Of a stretch of DNA of 64,000 nt, positions 42,889-51,370 are shown in pieces. The position numbers and the translations under genes were made by a program. The stretch comes from Thermosporothrix hazakensis (GTDB lineage: Bacteria > Chloroflexota > Ktedonobacteria > Ktedonobacterales > Ktedonobacteraceae): the NCBI RefSeq assembly GCF_003253565.1, contig NZ_QKUF01000008.1, positions 124,001 through 188,000 of the forward strand, given 5' to 3'. Numbering within the stretch: the first letter of the stretch is position 1; each line of letters opens with the position of its first letter. Under the pieces are notes generated by a model. The model saw only the letters and a program-made list of their open reading frames with translations, did not search any database and was not told the origin of the DNA.

Positions 42889-43032
42889 GAACGTTCCCCT
42901 GATTCATCAGTCACGCCATTGTTGTTGCTGCTGCTCCTGTGGCGGTTCGGGATAGATCGCTCGTGGCTCCTCGTACTGTTCCCATTGGGCACGGGAAGGC
43001 GTGGCAGGCGCTTCAGAGGCCGAACGAGGCTC
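42889..43032. repeat. duplicated segment, copy B
   Basis: Partner of 42309-42453; see there. Confidence 0.75.
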
Positions 43033-43335
43033 GGACCGCGCCTGATAGCTTGCATGATATGATGCCGACCAGGATGCCTGCCGAGCCTGAATGCGCATCG
43101 GCTCATAATAATACTGGATTTTCGCCTTCTTTCTGTCGGTAAAAAAATAGACAAAAGAGGCAATAGGAGAGAACAGGATCATCAACACCACCCAGAGCAA
43201 TTTCATGGTGTCAGAGATACCCCGATTTTTGAGGCAATCGACCAGCATCCAGATCCAGAATACCACCAGCAGGATCGACAGAATAGCGATCACCGCAAAT
43301 ACAAGGAGAAAGAACAAAAACATGACAAGACCCAT
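42907..43335 (-). CDS. PLDc_N-like small membrane protein 3
   Basis: 142 residues, closest to gene 2: helices at about 5-32 (FLLVFAVIAILSILLVVFWIWML) and 44-64 (LLWVVLMILFSPIASFVYFF), the DCLKNRGISDTMK loop, FTDRKKAK, and a Gln-rich tail ending in Asp. Its upstream sequence differs from genes 1 and 2 and it lies 13 bases after gene 4 on the same strand, so it may be cotranscribed with gene 4. SD is weak compared with its neighbours. Confidence 0.8.
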   Translation of the reverse strand: MGLVMFLFFLLVFAVIAILSILLVVFWIWMLVDCLKNRGISDTMKLLWVVLMILFSPIASFVYFFTDRKKAKIQYYYEPMRIQARQASWSASYHASYQARSEPRSASEAPATPSRAQWEQYEEPRAIYPEPPQEQQQQQWRD

Positions 43336-43348
43336 TTGTTCGCTCCAT

Positions 43349-43771
43349 TCACTCTTTCTGTCGCTGCTGCTGCATCATTTCTTGCTCATGCGGCGCTTCC
43401 GGATAAGAAGCCATCGGCTCTTCATAGCGTTGCCAGTACGTTTCCGCTTCTTTGGGCTCTACAGGCACATATCCCTGCTCATAGGACCGCTCTTCCCGGG
43501 ACTGTTCCTGCCCTTTATAATAATGCGCCGTATTCACCGGGGTATACTGGGGCGTCTCAACAGGCGGGGTTGTTCTCTGTCCCGAGAGCCTGCGCCCCCA
43601 GAAGATATAGAGGAACGTACCACCCCAGGGAATCAGCCAGATCAGCACAATCCAGAAGATTTTCTGCTCGTTCCTCAGCCGCCGGGCACAATCGACTGTT
43701 GCCCAGATCGACAGGAACACCCAGATCCACGAAGCGCCCCTACCGGCAAAGTCGAAAAAAAATGGAAACAT
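43349..43771 (-). CDS. PLDc_N-like small membrane protein 4
   Basis: 140 residues from ATG 43771, preceded by GAGGAG (the longer frame from 43813 contains it). Two short hydrophobic segments (ASWIWVFLSIWATVDCARRL and IFWIVLIWLIPWGGTFLYIFW) match the family, although the second loop is different (RRLRNEQK). The tail is hydrophilic, rich in Glu, Tyr and Gln. More diverged than genes 1-3. Confidence 0.78.
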   Translation of the reverse strand: MFPFFFDFAGRGASWIWVFLSIWATVDCARRLRNEQKIFWIVLIWLIPWGGTFLYIFWGRRLSGQRTTPPVETPQYTPVNTAHYYKGQEQSREERSYEQGYVPVEPKEAETYWQRYEEPMASYPEAPHEQEMMQQQRQKE

Positions 43772-43978
43772 TGTTCTCTCCTCGCTTTTCACGCCGTTTG
43801 AAGAGATACTCACTTTTTTTAAAAAGGAGTTGCATGCAGCTTATTCTATATAAAGGGTATGCACAGAAAACAGGCAATCCCTGAACTCGTTCTCTTCGCT
43901 GTATCCATACGGCTGGTATCAATACTATAGTACGTATATCCGATGACTCAGGTTGCCTCTTGCACCAAAAGTCCATAG

Positions 43979-44200
43979 TTAGCGCTCTCCTGGATAGCGA
44001 TCACGGCGGTATTGCCAGCGTCTGCGCATCACATAGATGATCGCGCCAACGCCTGGCAGCAGGCCGATCAGGAGCAGCCAGCGCCGCTTGATACGCGGAT
44101 CCAGTCGAGGATCACGCCAACAATCGATAAAGACCCAGATCCAGCATGCCACGCCCGCCGCCAGAATCAACGGGCCCATAAAGTCGGTTGATGCAACCAT
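43979..44200 (-). CDS. PLDc_N-like small membrane protein 5 (tail-less)
   Basis: 73 residues. Hydrophobic segment with WIWVFIDCWRD, a basic loop (RIKRRW) and a second helix LLLIGLLPGVGAIIYVM, ending in a basic tail RRRWQYRRDRYPGER. It lacks the long hydrophilic tail of the other four. GAGGAG about 9 bases before ATG 44200. Probably the minimal member of the series, with possible interaction with the same partners. Confidence 0.75.
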   Translation of the reverse strand: MVASTDFMGPLILAAGVACWIWVFIDCWRDPRLDPRIKRRWLLLIGLLPGVGAIIYVMRRRWQYRRDRYPGER

Positions 44201-44346
44201 TCTTGCTCTCTCCTCTCATCGAGTGCACATTTCTGTCCTCCCTACTATAACCTAATATTCTCAGTCAAGAAACTCCCTCTTGCTGCTCACTTTTCCAGGA
44301 TAAAGAAAAAATTTGCAAAGTTCTGCTATTTTTTACCAGGAAAGTA

Positions 44347-44376
44347 TTGACATTTTTCCTGCTGACATGGTAATAT
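44347..44376 (+). promoter_or_regulatory. promoter of the GGS-repeat protein
   Basis: TTGACA (44347-44352), 18-base spacer, TAATAT (44371-44376). Leader of about 63 bases before ATG 44446. Confidence 0.7.
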
Positions 44377-44445
44377 TCTTTCAAAGAGCAGCAAAAATAA
44401 TCAATAGAATATAAATTTTTGAACATTCTGAAAGGAAAAAAGTTC

Positions 44446-45357
44446 ATGTGGCAGCAAGCATTCTCTATTCAAGGACATAAACCCCGCATCGTTTTCAGCA
44501 CCATTGAGGGCAATATCACCGTTCGCACCTGGGAGAAAAAAGAGATCATGGTTGAAGCAGCCGAGCCAATTCAGGGGCTGCGCTTTGAAGCGGATACCCT
44601 CTTTGTCTCGCACTATCGCAGCGATGTCACCGCCTGGGTTCCGCGCATCAAAGGGCTCTTATTCAACTACACCAACACACAGGTCACAGTCGAACGCTCA
44701 ACGGGTACCGTCTCCATCGAGCGCACAGGCTCCGTTGATATCCGCAACCACACCGGGCGCGGCTTTCTGGATCGCATCGAGGGCAGTGTCCACCTCTTCC
44801 AGATCAGCGATGGGGTAGAAAGCACCTCGATTGGTGGCAGTCTTGAAGCCTTTGAGCTGCCCTCGCTTCGCGTGCTTGGCTCCGTTGGTGGCAGCACCAC
44901 CACCCGGCAATGCGGGCAGGTCGCTCTCGAAAATATCGGTGGCAGCCTGACGGCGACCGGTATTGGCGACATGCTTTCCTGCGAAAATATCGGCGGCAGC
45001 ATTCACATTCAGGATAGCCCCCGAGCGGTCATCAATACGCCACGCGCAGGCGGCAGTGCCACGATTGAGCAGGTAGGCACGATTCGTTCGGTTCACGTTG
45101 GTGGCAGCCTGACCCTTGCCGGGAACATCACAAACGAGGGGCCAACCTCCTTCTTTGCAGGCGGCAGCATCACCTATCTCCTGCCTGCAAACCCGCATAT
45201 GACCATTCAGGCTCATTGTGGCGGCAACATCCGCGGCAGCGCCGTTGCTCAGTCGCGCAACAATGCGGCCACGCTGATCTATGGTGAAGGGAGCAGTATG
45301 CTGACTCTGCACGCGGGTGGCAGCATCACAATACATGGCAATCAGGTCAACCGCTAA
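44446..45357 (+). CDS. beta-helix-like protein with GGS repeats
   Basis: 303 residues from ATG 44446 (AAAGGA 12 bases upstream; TTG 44419 would include it). No signal peptide or membrane helix. After an N-terminal part (FSTIEGNITVRTWEKKEIMVEA) like DUF4097 adhesin-type proteins, GGS motifs recur every 15-25 residues (SIGGSLEAF, SVGGSTTT, NIGGSLTA, NIGGSIHI, RAGGSATI, HVGGSLTL, FAGGSITY, HAGGSITI), the pattern of a right-handed beta-helix or bactofilin-like solenoid. An 18-base direct repeat (44930s and 44984s) encodes neighbouring ENIGGS units. May polymerise or bind polymers; function unknown. Confidence 0.8.
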   Translation: MWQQAFSIQGHKPRIVFSTIEGNITVRTWEKKEIMVEAAEPIQGLRFEADTLFVSHYRSDVTAWVPRIKGLLFNYTNTQVTVERSTGTVSIERTGSVDIRNHTGRGFLDRIEGSVHLFQISDGVESTSIGGSLEAFELPSLRVLGSVGGSTTTRQCGQVALENIGGSLTATGIGDMLSCENIGGSIHIQDSPRAVINTPRAGGSATIEQVGTIRSVHVGGSLTLAGNITNEGPTSFFAGGSITYLLPANPHMTIQAHCGGNIRGSAVAQSRNNAATLIYGEGSSMLTLHAGGSITIHGNQVNR

Positions 45358-45363
45358 ACACTG

Positions 45364-45396
45364 TGCCGGAAGGATGCAGCTTCTTTCCGGCATTTC
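45364..45396 (+). terminator. probable terminator of the GGS-repeat gene
   Basis: 8-base perfect stem TGCCGGAA/TTCCGGCA followed by TTTCATT; T-tract is short. Confidence 0.55.
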
Positions 45397-45616
45397 ATTG
45401 ATATATATTGATATAAGCATCATTTTCACCACTCCCTACCTCAATTTCCGCTCTCCCTCATCGATTCTCTCTGGAGTATGAACAGGCTGTAGAGCACATT
45501 CCTCAAGCATAAAAAGAAGAATTCATAGTATTTCTTGAAAGATAGCTCTACCAGAACAAGGCATATCTCATTTTCAAAAGAAAGTACTACCGTTTTTGAT
45601 GAAAACAGACAAAGAA

Positions 45617-45645
45617 TTAACAGAATGCTGTATCTGTGGTATGCT
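45617..45645 (+). promoter_or_regulatory. promoter of the phosphofructokinase gene
   Basis: TTAACA (45617-45622), 17-base spacer, TATGCT (45640-45645). Leader of about 128 bases. Confidence 0.5.
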
Positions 45646-45779
45646 TTGCCTCAAAGAGAGAATATTCCCTGTTTGGTAGCTCATCAGAGTTGCAGAGAGG
45701 AACAACAGAAAAGATCTTCCGGCGCATCTCTCGGGAGGGAGAAGGCGTCGAGGGACAAATGATGAGGAGGTTTTCTTCT

Positions 45780-47000
45780 ATGCCTGCTAAAGTCACTCGT
45801 CCTATTCGCTCTCTTGGTGTTCTGACCGGCGGCGGCGACGTTCCCGGCCTGAATGCCGCCATCAAGGCGATGGTCTATCGGGCCGCGACAATGGATATTC
45901 GTGTCATGGGCCTGCGTCTGGGTTGGGAAGGCATCACCCTGCTGGATCGCAGCCGCTCCCGTGATGAGCTGGTGTTTCGGCTCGACGAGCCTGCGAGCTG
46001 GAAGGGAGGCTATCTCCTGCCACTCACTCGCCTCAACACACGCGACATCGACCGCCAGGGTGGCACCATTCTCCAATCAACACGCACCAATCCTGCCCGC
46101 ATGAAGGTCGCCGATCTGCCGCCCCACCTCAAGCATTATGGGGAGGGAAAGCAGCCCGACGATCGCGTCGATCTGACCGATGAGGTCATCAAGAACCTTG
46201 AGTTCCTTGAGCTCGATGGACTGGTCGTCATTGGCGGAGATGATACGCTGAGCTTCGGCGCCAGGCTGGTTGAACGTGGCGTTCCTGTCTGGGGTATCCC
46301 CAAGACAATGGACAACGATGTGCCCGGTACCGAATACTGCATCGGCTTCCAGACTGCCATCAGCCGCGCCGCCGAGTTTATTAACCGTATTCGCTCAACT
46401 GCCGGTTCCCACGGGCAGACGGTCCTGTTCCGTATGTTCGGTCGCGACGCGGGCTTTACCGCGCTCGAAACCGCCGTTGTCACCTGGGCCGACCGCCTGA
46501 TTATTCCCGAGGTGCCCGCAAACATCGACCATCTGGCCGAACTGATCGCGCATGACCGCGAGAACCCACAGCACTACTCAACGGTTGTGCTCTCCGAGGG
46601 GGCCAATCTGGGTGTTCCCGTCCCCGAGATAGGCGAGGCCGACGCGTATGGGCATCGCAAAAAGGCCAATGTCGCCGAATTTCTGGCCGAAGAGCTGACG
46701 AAACGCCTCAAAGGGGTGCGCTTCCTGCCGATCGATCTCACCTATTTCCTGCGCAGCGGTGAGCCAGAAGTGTATGACAAGCACATGGCGATCTTCTTCA
46801 CCAACCTGATTATGAGCACGCTGGAAAAGGGTGAGCATGGCGTTATGGCCGCCTTCCGCGAGGGACAGTATATCGCCACCGATATTCCGGGAAAAACGCT
46901 CCCAGCCCGCCGGGTCAAACCCGAACAGTACCACCAGACACGTTATCGCCCCAATTTCGAGCATATTAGCGGACCGTATCAACCTCAACGCGAAGTCTAG
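45780..47000 (+). CDS. 6-phosphofructokinase, residues predict PPi dependence
   Basis: 406 residues from ATG 45780, 9 bases after AGGAGG (45765-45770); upstream in-frame ATGs at 45759 and 45762 precede that SD. Family signatures are TGGGDVPGLNAAIK, LVVIGGDDTLSFGARL and GIPKTMDNDVPGTEYCIGFQTA. At the position of E. coli Gly104 it has Asp155 (GGDD) and at Gly124 it has Lys175 (PKTMDND). In the literature Asp at the first and Lys at the second mark pyrophosphate-dependent enzymes, which work reversibly in glycolysis and gluconeogenesis. Catalytic Asp178 is kept. Length suits the group of PPi/ATP-PFKs larger than E. coli PfkA. Confidence 0.88.
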   Translation: MPAKVTRPIRSLGVLTGGGDVPGLNAAIKAMVYRAATMDIRVMGLRLGWEGITLLDRSRSRDELVFRLDEPASWKGGYLLPLTRLNTRDIDRQGGTILQSTRTNPARMKVADLPPHLKHYGEGKQPDDRVDLTDEVIKNLEFLELDGLVVIGGDDTLSFGARLVERGVPVWGIPKTMDNDVPGTEYCIGFQTAISRAAEFINRIRSTAGSHGQTVLFRMFGRDAGFTALETAVVTWADRLIIPEVPANIDHLAELIAHDRENPQHYSTVVLSEGANLGVPVPEIGEADAYGHRKKANVAEFLAEELTKRLKGVRFLPIDLTYFLRSGEPEVYDKHMAIFFTNLIMSTLEKGEHGVMAAFREGQYIATDIPGKTLPARRVKPEQYHQTRYRPNFEHISGPYQPQREV

Positions 47001-47142
47001 CATTCTACAATGAAGTAAGAGGATGGGGAGCAGGGAAAGCACCTCAGCAAAGGACCGATGGCAATGACGCCATCTGTCCGTTCTATCGTGTACAATAGAG
47101 AGTGGCCTTTTTCTAAACTCAGCTTGAGAGGTTTACTTACCT

Positions 47143-48420
47143 ATGACGACTTCACCGGAAACGGGACAGCGACCGCCACTCTTACGCCCGCGTATTCCTG
47201 TACGCAGCATTATACAGCGCGTTTTACTGGTCTTGTTCCTGCTGCAACTTCTAACCGCTGCCGTGTTGCAGGTTGTGTCAAGAATACGGCGTCTGAGACA
47301 GAAGGCGAAAACCTTTCCCCACCGCGAACTTGATGAGATCGCCGTTGGTGAAAATAACCATCTAAAGCTCTATAGCTATGGCTGCGATCTTTATGATGAT
47401 ATGCTCAAAGCAATTGACGAAGCAAAAGATTGTATCATGATCGAATCCTTTATCTGGAAGGGCGATGCCATAGGGAGAGCTTTTCGGGATCATCTGGCAA
47501 AGAAGGCAGAAGAGGGCGTTGATGTCTATGTCATCTTCGACGCGTTCGGCAATCTCGTTGTGCCACGGGCCTTTAAATCGTCCTTCCCCAAAAATGTGCA
47601 TCTGTTCGAGTTCATGCCGGTACAACGCATCTGGCATATCTTCGACCCACGCCGCTACGCGCTGGATCATCGCAAGATTCTGGTGGTAGATGGCGAGATT
47701 AGCTTTATTGGTGGCTACAATATCGGCAGCGTGTACGCGACCCAGTGGCGCGATACGCATCTACGTATTCGGGGCGAGGCATCGGCTACACTGGCAAACT
47801 CGTTCATTGCCTTCTGGAATCGCTTCAAGCCGCATGGCATCGAGATTGAGCGCCACTACCAGACACAGTTCAATCCGCTGATCTCGGTCCATGGAAACGA
47901 CGCGATCCGCCTGACCTTCCCGATTCGCGATATGTATATTGATGCAATTGATCGTGCCCAGAACTGCATTCTGCTGACAAATGCCTACTTTCTGCCTGAT
48001 CATGCATTGCTCGCTGCGCTCAAAAATGCGGCACGACGTGGTGTTGATGTGCGCATTCTGGTTCCCTGGGTCTCAAATCATATCCTGACCGACTGGATCT
48101 CGCATGGCTACTTCCACGAGTGCCTGCAAGCTGGCATTCGGATTTTCAGCTATCGGCACTCCATGTTGCATGCAAAAACCTGCACCATCGATGACGAATG
48201 GTCCACTGTTGGCACGGCCAATCTGGATCGTCTGAGCTCCATTGGCAACTTTGAAATCAATGTCGAGATCTACAGCGAAGAGTTCGCACGGCAGATGCAC
48301 ACGCTCTTCGACTACGATACCTCCGACACATTTGAGCTTACGCTTGAGGATTGGGCAAAACGCCCCTGGTATGTTAAGGCCAGCGAAAAACTGCTGGCTC
48401 CCTGGCGCTTTATGATGTGA
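47143..48420 (+). CDS. phospholipase D family protein (cardiolipin synthase-like)
   Basis: 425 residues. One N-terminal membrane helix (about 23-45, IIQRVLLVLFLLQLLTAAVLQ), then two HKD catalytic motifs: His176-x-Lys178-x4-Asp183 (HRKILVVDGEISFIGGYN) and His343-x-Lys345-x4-Asp350 (HAKTCTIDDEWSTVGTANLD). These are the hallmarks of cardiolipin synthase and related phospholipases D, which form a phosphohistidine intermediate and exchange phosphatidyl groups. Cardiolipin synthase usually has two helices; only one is clear here. GAGAGG lies 11 bases before ATG 47143. Confidence 0.87.
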   Translation: MTTSPETGQRPPLLRPRIPVRSIIQRVLLVLFLLQLLTAAVLQVVSRIRRLRQKAKTFPHRELDEIAVGENNHLKLYSYGCDLYDDMLKAIDEAKDCIMIESFIWKGDAIGRAFRDHLAKKAEEGVDVYVIFDAFGNLVVPRAFKSSFPKNVHLFEFMPVQRIWHIFDPRRYALDHRKILVVDGEISFIGGYNIGSVYATQWRDTHLRIRGEASATLANSFIAFWNRFKPHGIEIERHYQTQFNPLISVHGNDAIRLTFPIRDMYIDAIDRAQNCILLTNAYFLPDHALLAALKNAARRGVDVRILVPWVSNHILTDWISHGYFHECLQAGIRIFSYRHSMLHAKTCTIDDEWSTVGTANLDRLSSIGNFEINVEIYSEEFARQMHTLFDYDTSDTFELTLEDWAKRPWYVKASEKLLAPWRFMM

Positions 48421-48433
48421 GATGCATGGAATC

Positions 48434-48468
48434 GGAAAAGGGGCGCGTCGATGCAGGCCGCCCCTTTC
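48434..48468. terminator. bidirectional terminator hairpin
   Basis: AAAGGGGCG (48437-48445) with CGCCCCTTT (48459-48467), extended by GGA/TCC with one unpaired A. On the minus strand TTTT follows. Separates convergent PLD and tautomerase genes. Confidence 0.65.
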
Positions 48469-48481
48469 CGCTCTGACAGCG

Positions 48482-48868
48482 TTATACTTCTGCCCTCTGT
48501 GCTTCTCCATTGCCAAACGACCAATCAGCCCCGCTATTCTCAATCAGGTTGACAAAGACATCCTGTGACCGCACCCCCGGATTCTCCGCCAGCAGAGAGA
48601 CTAACCGCCGATAGAACGCCTTCTTCTGCTCGACGGTCCGCCCACGGCGCATCGTGATTTGCAGGATCAGCAGATCATTACTCCGCTCAATCCCGAGATA
48701 GGTGGGATCATAGATCAGGCCGTCAGGCTCACACTCATGAAACACCTGAAAGCGATCATCCTGCGGAACGTCAATCGTCTCCACCATCGCCTGATGCACC
48801 GCCTCGCTGATTGCTGTCCGATACTCCGCCGATTTTCCACGCATTACACTGATTCTGACAAATGGCAT
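48482..48868 (-). CDS. tautomerase family protein
   Basis: 128 residues from ATG 48868 (AAGGAG 9 bases upstream; the frame from 48901 adds 11 residues). After Met removal the N-terminus is Pro (PFVRISVMRGKSAE), the catalytic base of the 4-oxalocrotonate tautomerase superfamily. Two beta-alpha-beta halves are apparent, as in the longer MIF/MSAD-like or YusQ-type members. The YLGIERSNDLLILQITMRRGRTVEQKKAFYRRL stretch is typical. It would isomerise keto/enol substrates or dehalogenate; substrate unknown. Confidence 0.88.
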   Translation of the reverse strand: MPFVRISVMRGKSAEYRTAISEAVHQAMVETIDVPQDDRFQVFHECEPDGLIYDPTYLGIERSNDLLILQITMRRGRTVEQKKAFYRRLVSLLAENPGVRSQDVFVNLIENSGADWSFGNGEAQRAEV

Positions 48869-49127
48869 AATCTCAAACTCCTTCTTTCTGATTGCTTGCA
48901 CCCATCATAACAGCTCACTTTGTATCGAACAACACAATCTTTCTCAAGTAAAGTATCGATAATGCCGATAGATTAACAATTGTTGCGTGCCATAGTTGCT
49001 GCTGTGATACAACAGACTTCTTCACCGAATCTCAACCAAACTGTAACATTTCTGTAACACAATCCACAAAAATATCTGTCATACTCCTCATAGAAGCTTT
49101 TTATTCTCAAAAGTGTTGAGGAGTGCA

Positions 49128-49871
49128 ATGGGAAGAAGTATTGTATGGGCCAGATGGGGAGGTTGCTTTCTCCTGTTTCTGCTGTTTGCTCTGAGCGCCT
49201 GTGACCAGAAGCAGATAACCTCGAAAACAGAGGACGGTGGTACGATTCCTTTTCAGGTCGTCGAGCCCCCGGAGCTGGTGATAGCAAGCGATGTAGCAGA
49301 CATCGTGATCCGCAAGGGGGACAGCAATACCGTGACCTTCGCTATCACGCAGATCACAGATGAGGAGCGCAAGGACTTTCACATCACCGCGCGTCAGGAT
49401 GGCAACACCATCCGCATAGAAGAGGTCTTACGTTCCAGAACAGCCAGCAATGAGACGCATCACGGGCCGCGCCTTGAGCTCACAACCCCGGAACACAGCA
49501 ACATCCAGATCAAGAACAAGGTTGGTAGCTCCTCTATTGAGCAAATCACCGGCGTGGTCAAGATCCGTTCGGAGGCAGGAGCGATCGACATGAATGAGGT
49601 GACGCTGAAAGCCGGCTCGACGTTCCAGACCACAGCCGGAGCAATCGCCTTTCACGGTACGCTGGATACAACGGGCCCCTACTCTTTTGAAACCGAGGTC
49701 GGCTCGATTGATCTCACGCTGCCAGCCGATTCCGCCTTTCAACTCAATGCCTTCAGCACGCTCGGCCCTATCTCCAATGCCTTCGAGAGCGACGTGACGG
49801 GAAACAGCCCCAGAGCAGCGCTCACGCTGAGAACGGTGGTGGGCAATATCGCAATTCATAAGGCGAACTGA
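49128..49871 (+). CDS. DUF4097-like lipoprotein
   Basis: 247 residues from ATG 49128, 6 bases after GAGGAG (49116-49121); TTG 49113 would include it. Lipoprotein signal ends LSAC. The mature part is a beta-rich adhesin-like domain of the DUF4097 type: DVADIVIRKGDSNTVTFAI, LELTTPEHSNIQIKNKVGSSSIE, VKIRSEAGAIDM, FQTTAGAIAFHGTLD, ETEVGSIDLTLPADSAFQL. Same fold and wording as the next gene. It faces outside the membrane. Function unknown; LiaG/PspC-type stress proteins carry this domain. Confidence 0.83.
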   Translation: MGRSIVWARWGGCFLLFLLFALSACDQKQITSKTEDGGTIPFQVVEPPELVIASDVADIVIRKGDSNTVTFAITQITDEERKDFHITARQDGNTIRIEEVLRSRTASNETHHGPRLELTTPEHSNIQIKNKVGSSSIEQITGVVKIRSEAGAIDMNEVTLKAGSTFQTTAGAIAFHGTLDTTGPYSFETEVGSIDLTLPADSAFQLNAFSTLGPISNAFESDVTGNSPRAALTLRTVVGNIAIHKAN

Positions 49872-49892
49872 GCGTCGTCGGCTTCCCGGTAT

Positions 49893-49930
49893 AAAGGAGG
49901 CTCGGGAGACCGGGCCTTCCTTTTCTTTAC
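49893..49930 (+). terminator. terminator of the DUF4097-like lipoprotein
   Basis: AAAGGAGGC (49893-49901) with GCCTTCCTTT (49914-49923), one-base bulge, then TTTTCTTT-like tract. Confidence 0.6.
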
Positions 49931-50093
49931 CAACAGGTCCCGGTTTTCTCATCTCTTTTGCTCTGATATGGTATATTTAGGCTGGACAACTGATTTTTTT
50001 TCTGGCAACAGATCGATAGATTTCAGTCCGAGAATTGCCAGCAGAAGGGAAGCCCTTCCTGATCGTACACGCAAGGAGAGACAAGGAGCCGTC

Positions 50094-51254
50094 ATGAGTT
50101 ATCAGGGAACGCCAAACGAGCCAGCCGAGCACCTCACTTTCTCGGAGACCGTCAACCGAGAAACGCCGCCCGCTGCTTCCCCGTATAGCTTTCACGGTAC
50201 GGACCCGAATCTGCAACTGGATCCCACCCCGGTCGTCCGCACATCGACGCCGCCAAAACTGACCGGCTTCTTCCCACGGCTGAAGCTCCCTTCGCATGCC
50301 AAACCGAAGCAGGCAACTGATGAAGACGATATCTTTTCCCTGCCCTACACTAAAAAAGACGATCCCTCGCAGGTGACGGCCCCGACACTGCTGCTTCCTT
50401 TCGCACCCATTCCGCCGAAAGCAATTCAGAAGCGACATTCCGCTATTGTGAAGAGCCGCTGGCGCCTTCAGGCCGAGCAGGAAGGCGAAGAACTCACCAC
50501 CAGCGCTCCCTGGTGGCGCTTTCCGCTGGTGCTGGTACTGTGTGGCATACTCCTGATTGCAGGCTTCTTCGTGGTGCGCCAGCTCAACGATAAGCCGGTT
50601 GATATCCCGCAACAGACGATCACGGTCGGCACGACGCCCCTGGTCAACATTCAGAGCAACGGCGGCGGACAGATTTTCCTCCATAGTGGACAGACCGGCT
50701 CAATTGAGGTCAAGGGAAGCCGTCACGCCTCCGGTTTCCTCGGCAATATCGCCAACGCAACGCTTGAGCTCAAGCAAAAGGGAAGTGAGCTTGATATCCT
50801 GACTGGCGGCCAGAATAGCGCGATCCCGCTGCTTCAACAGGAACGCGTTGACCTGGATATCACCCTGCCGAGTAATTGTACCGTTCAGATCACGCATACA
50901 AATGGCTCAATCACAATTGATGGCTTGCAGAGCCAGATCACGGTGACCACCCAGAGCAGCGATATCGACCTGACGAACGTCACCCTGAAAGGACAGAGCA
51001 CGCTGAAAACGACGGATGGCGATATCACAATCAAGGGCGCGCTCGATCCCAACGGTAACTATCAACTGTACTCGGAAAGCGGCTCGATTGATCTCACGCT
51101 GCCCGCAGAGAGTACTTTTGCCCTGCAAGCCGAGGCCAAAGATGAGAAAGAAGTCTATAACGATTTCGCCAGCACCAACGCCGCTCACCCGCGCATTCAG
51201 GCCAGCGCACCAAAAGGCAGCATCTCACTCCATAAACAAAATACCCATTCATAA
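50094..51254 (+). CDS. membrane protein with DUF4097-like ectodomain
   Basis: 386 residues from ATG 50094, with AAGGAG 5 bases upstream (frame extends to 49968 without an SD). A hydrophilic cytoplasmic part of about 145 residues, rich in Pro/Thr/Lys, precedes one membrane helix (WWRFPLVLVLCGILLIAGFFVV), then a beta-rich extracytoplasmic domain with TNGSITIDGLQSQITVTTQSSDIDLTNVTL and SGSIDLTLPAESTFALQAEA, closely similar to the lipoprotein before it. Probably a paired paralogue with a cytoplasmic contact region. Confidence 0.83.
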   Translation: MSYQGTPNEPAEHLTFSETVNRETPPAASPYSFHGTDPNLQLDPTPVVRTSTPPKLTGFFPRLKLPSHAKPKQATDEDDIFSLPYTKKDDPSQVTAPTLLLPFAPIPPKAIQKRHSAIVKSRWRLQAEQEGEELTTSAPWWRFPLVLVLCGILLIAGFFVVRQLNDKPVDIPQQTITVGTTPLVNIQSNGGGQIFLHSGQTGSIEVKGSRHASGFLGNIANATLELKQKGSELDILTGGQNSAIPLLQQERVDLDITLPSNCTVQITHTNGSITIDGLQSQITVTTQSSDIDLTNVTLKGQSTLKTTDGDITIKGALDPNGNYQLYSESGSIDLTLPAESTFALQAEAKDEKEVYNDFASTNAAHPRIQASAPKGSISLHKQNTHS

Positions 51255-51262
51255 CAGTCGCA

Positions 51263-51291
51263 TTGACAAGCGGTTACAGAGCCTCTAGAGT
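51263..51291 (+). promoter_or_regulatory. promoter of endonuclease III
   Basis: TTGACA (51263-51268), 17-base spacer, TAGAGT (51286-51291). TATGCTGAAGA just downstream also resembles the recurring -10 element. Confidence 0.55.
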
Positions 51292-51370
51292 ATGCTGAAG
51301 ACCCTTTCCATTTTTGCAAATGAGAAAAAGAAAAGGGAAGCGAAGCAATTCAGAAAAGAAGGGGCTCACA

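Larger units (their letters stand above)
45358..45779. other. spacer with hairpin and pfk promoter
   Basis: 420 bases. TGCCGGAA (45364-45371) pairs with TTCCGGCA (45385-45392), then TTT, a probable terminator for the GGS-repeat gene. The pfk promoter lies at 45617-45645. The pfk frame is open upstream to 45636, but that part begins inside the promoter and is judged untranslated. No other gene seen. Confidence 0.5.

Noticed and set aside
42309..43032. Mobile element or CRISPR-like repeats
   Set aside because: The repeats are two copies of coding DNA from paralogous genes, without spacers, terminal inverted repeats or a transposase.
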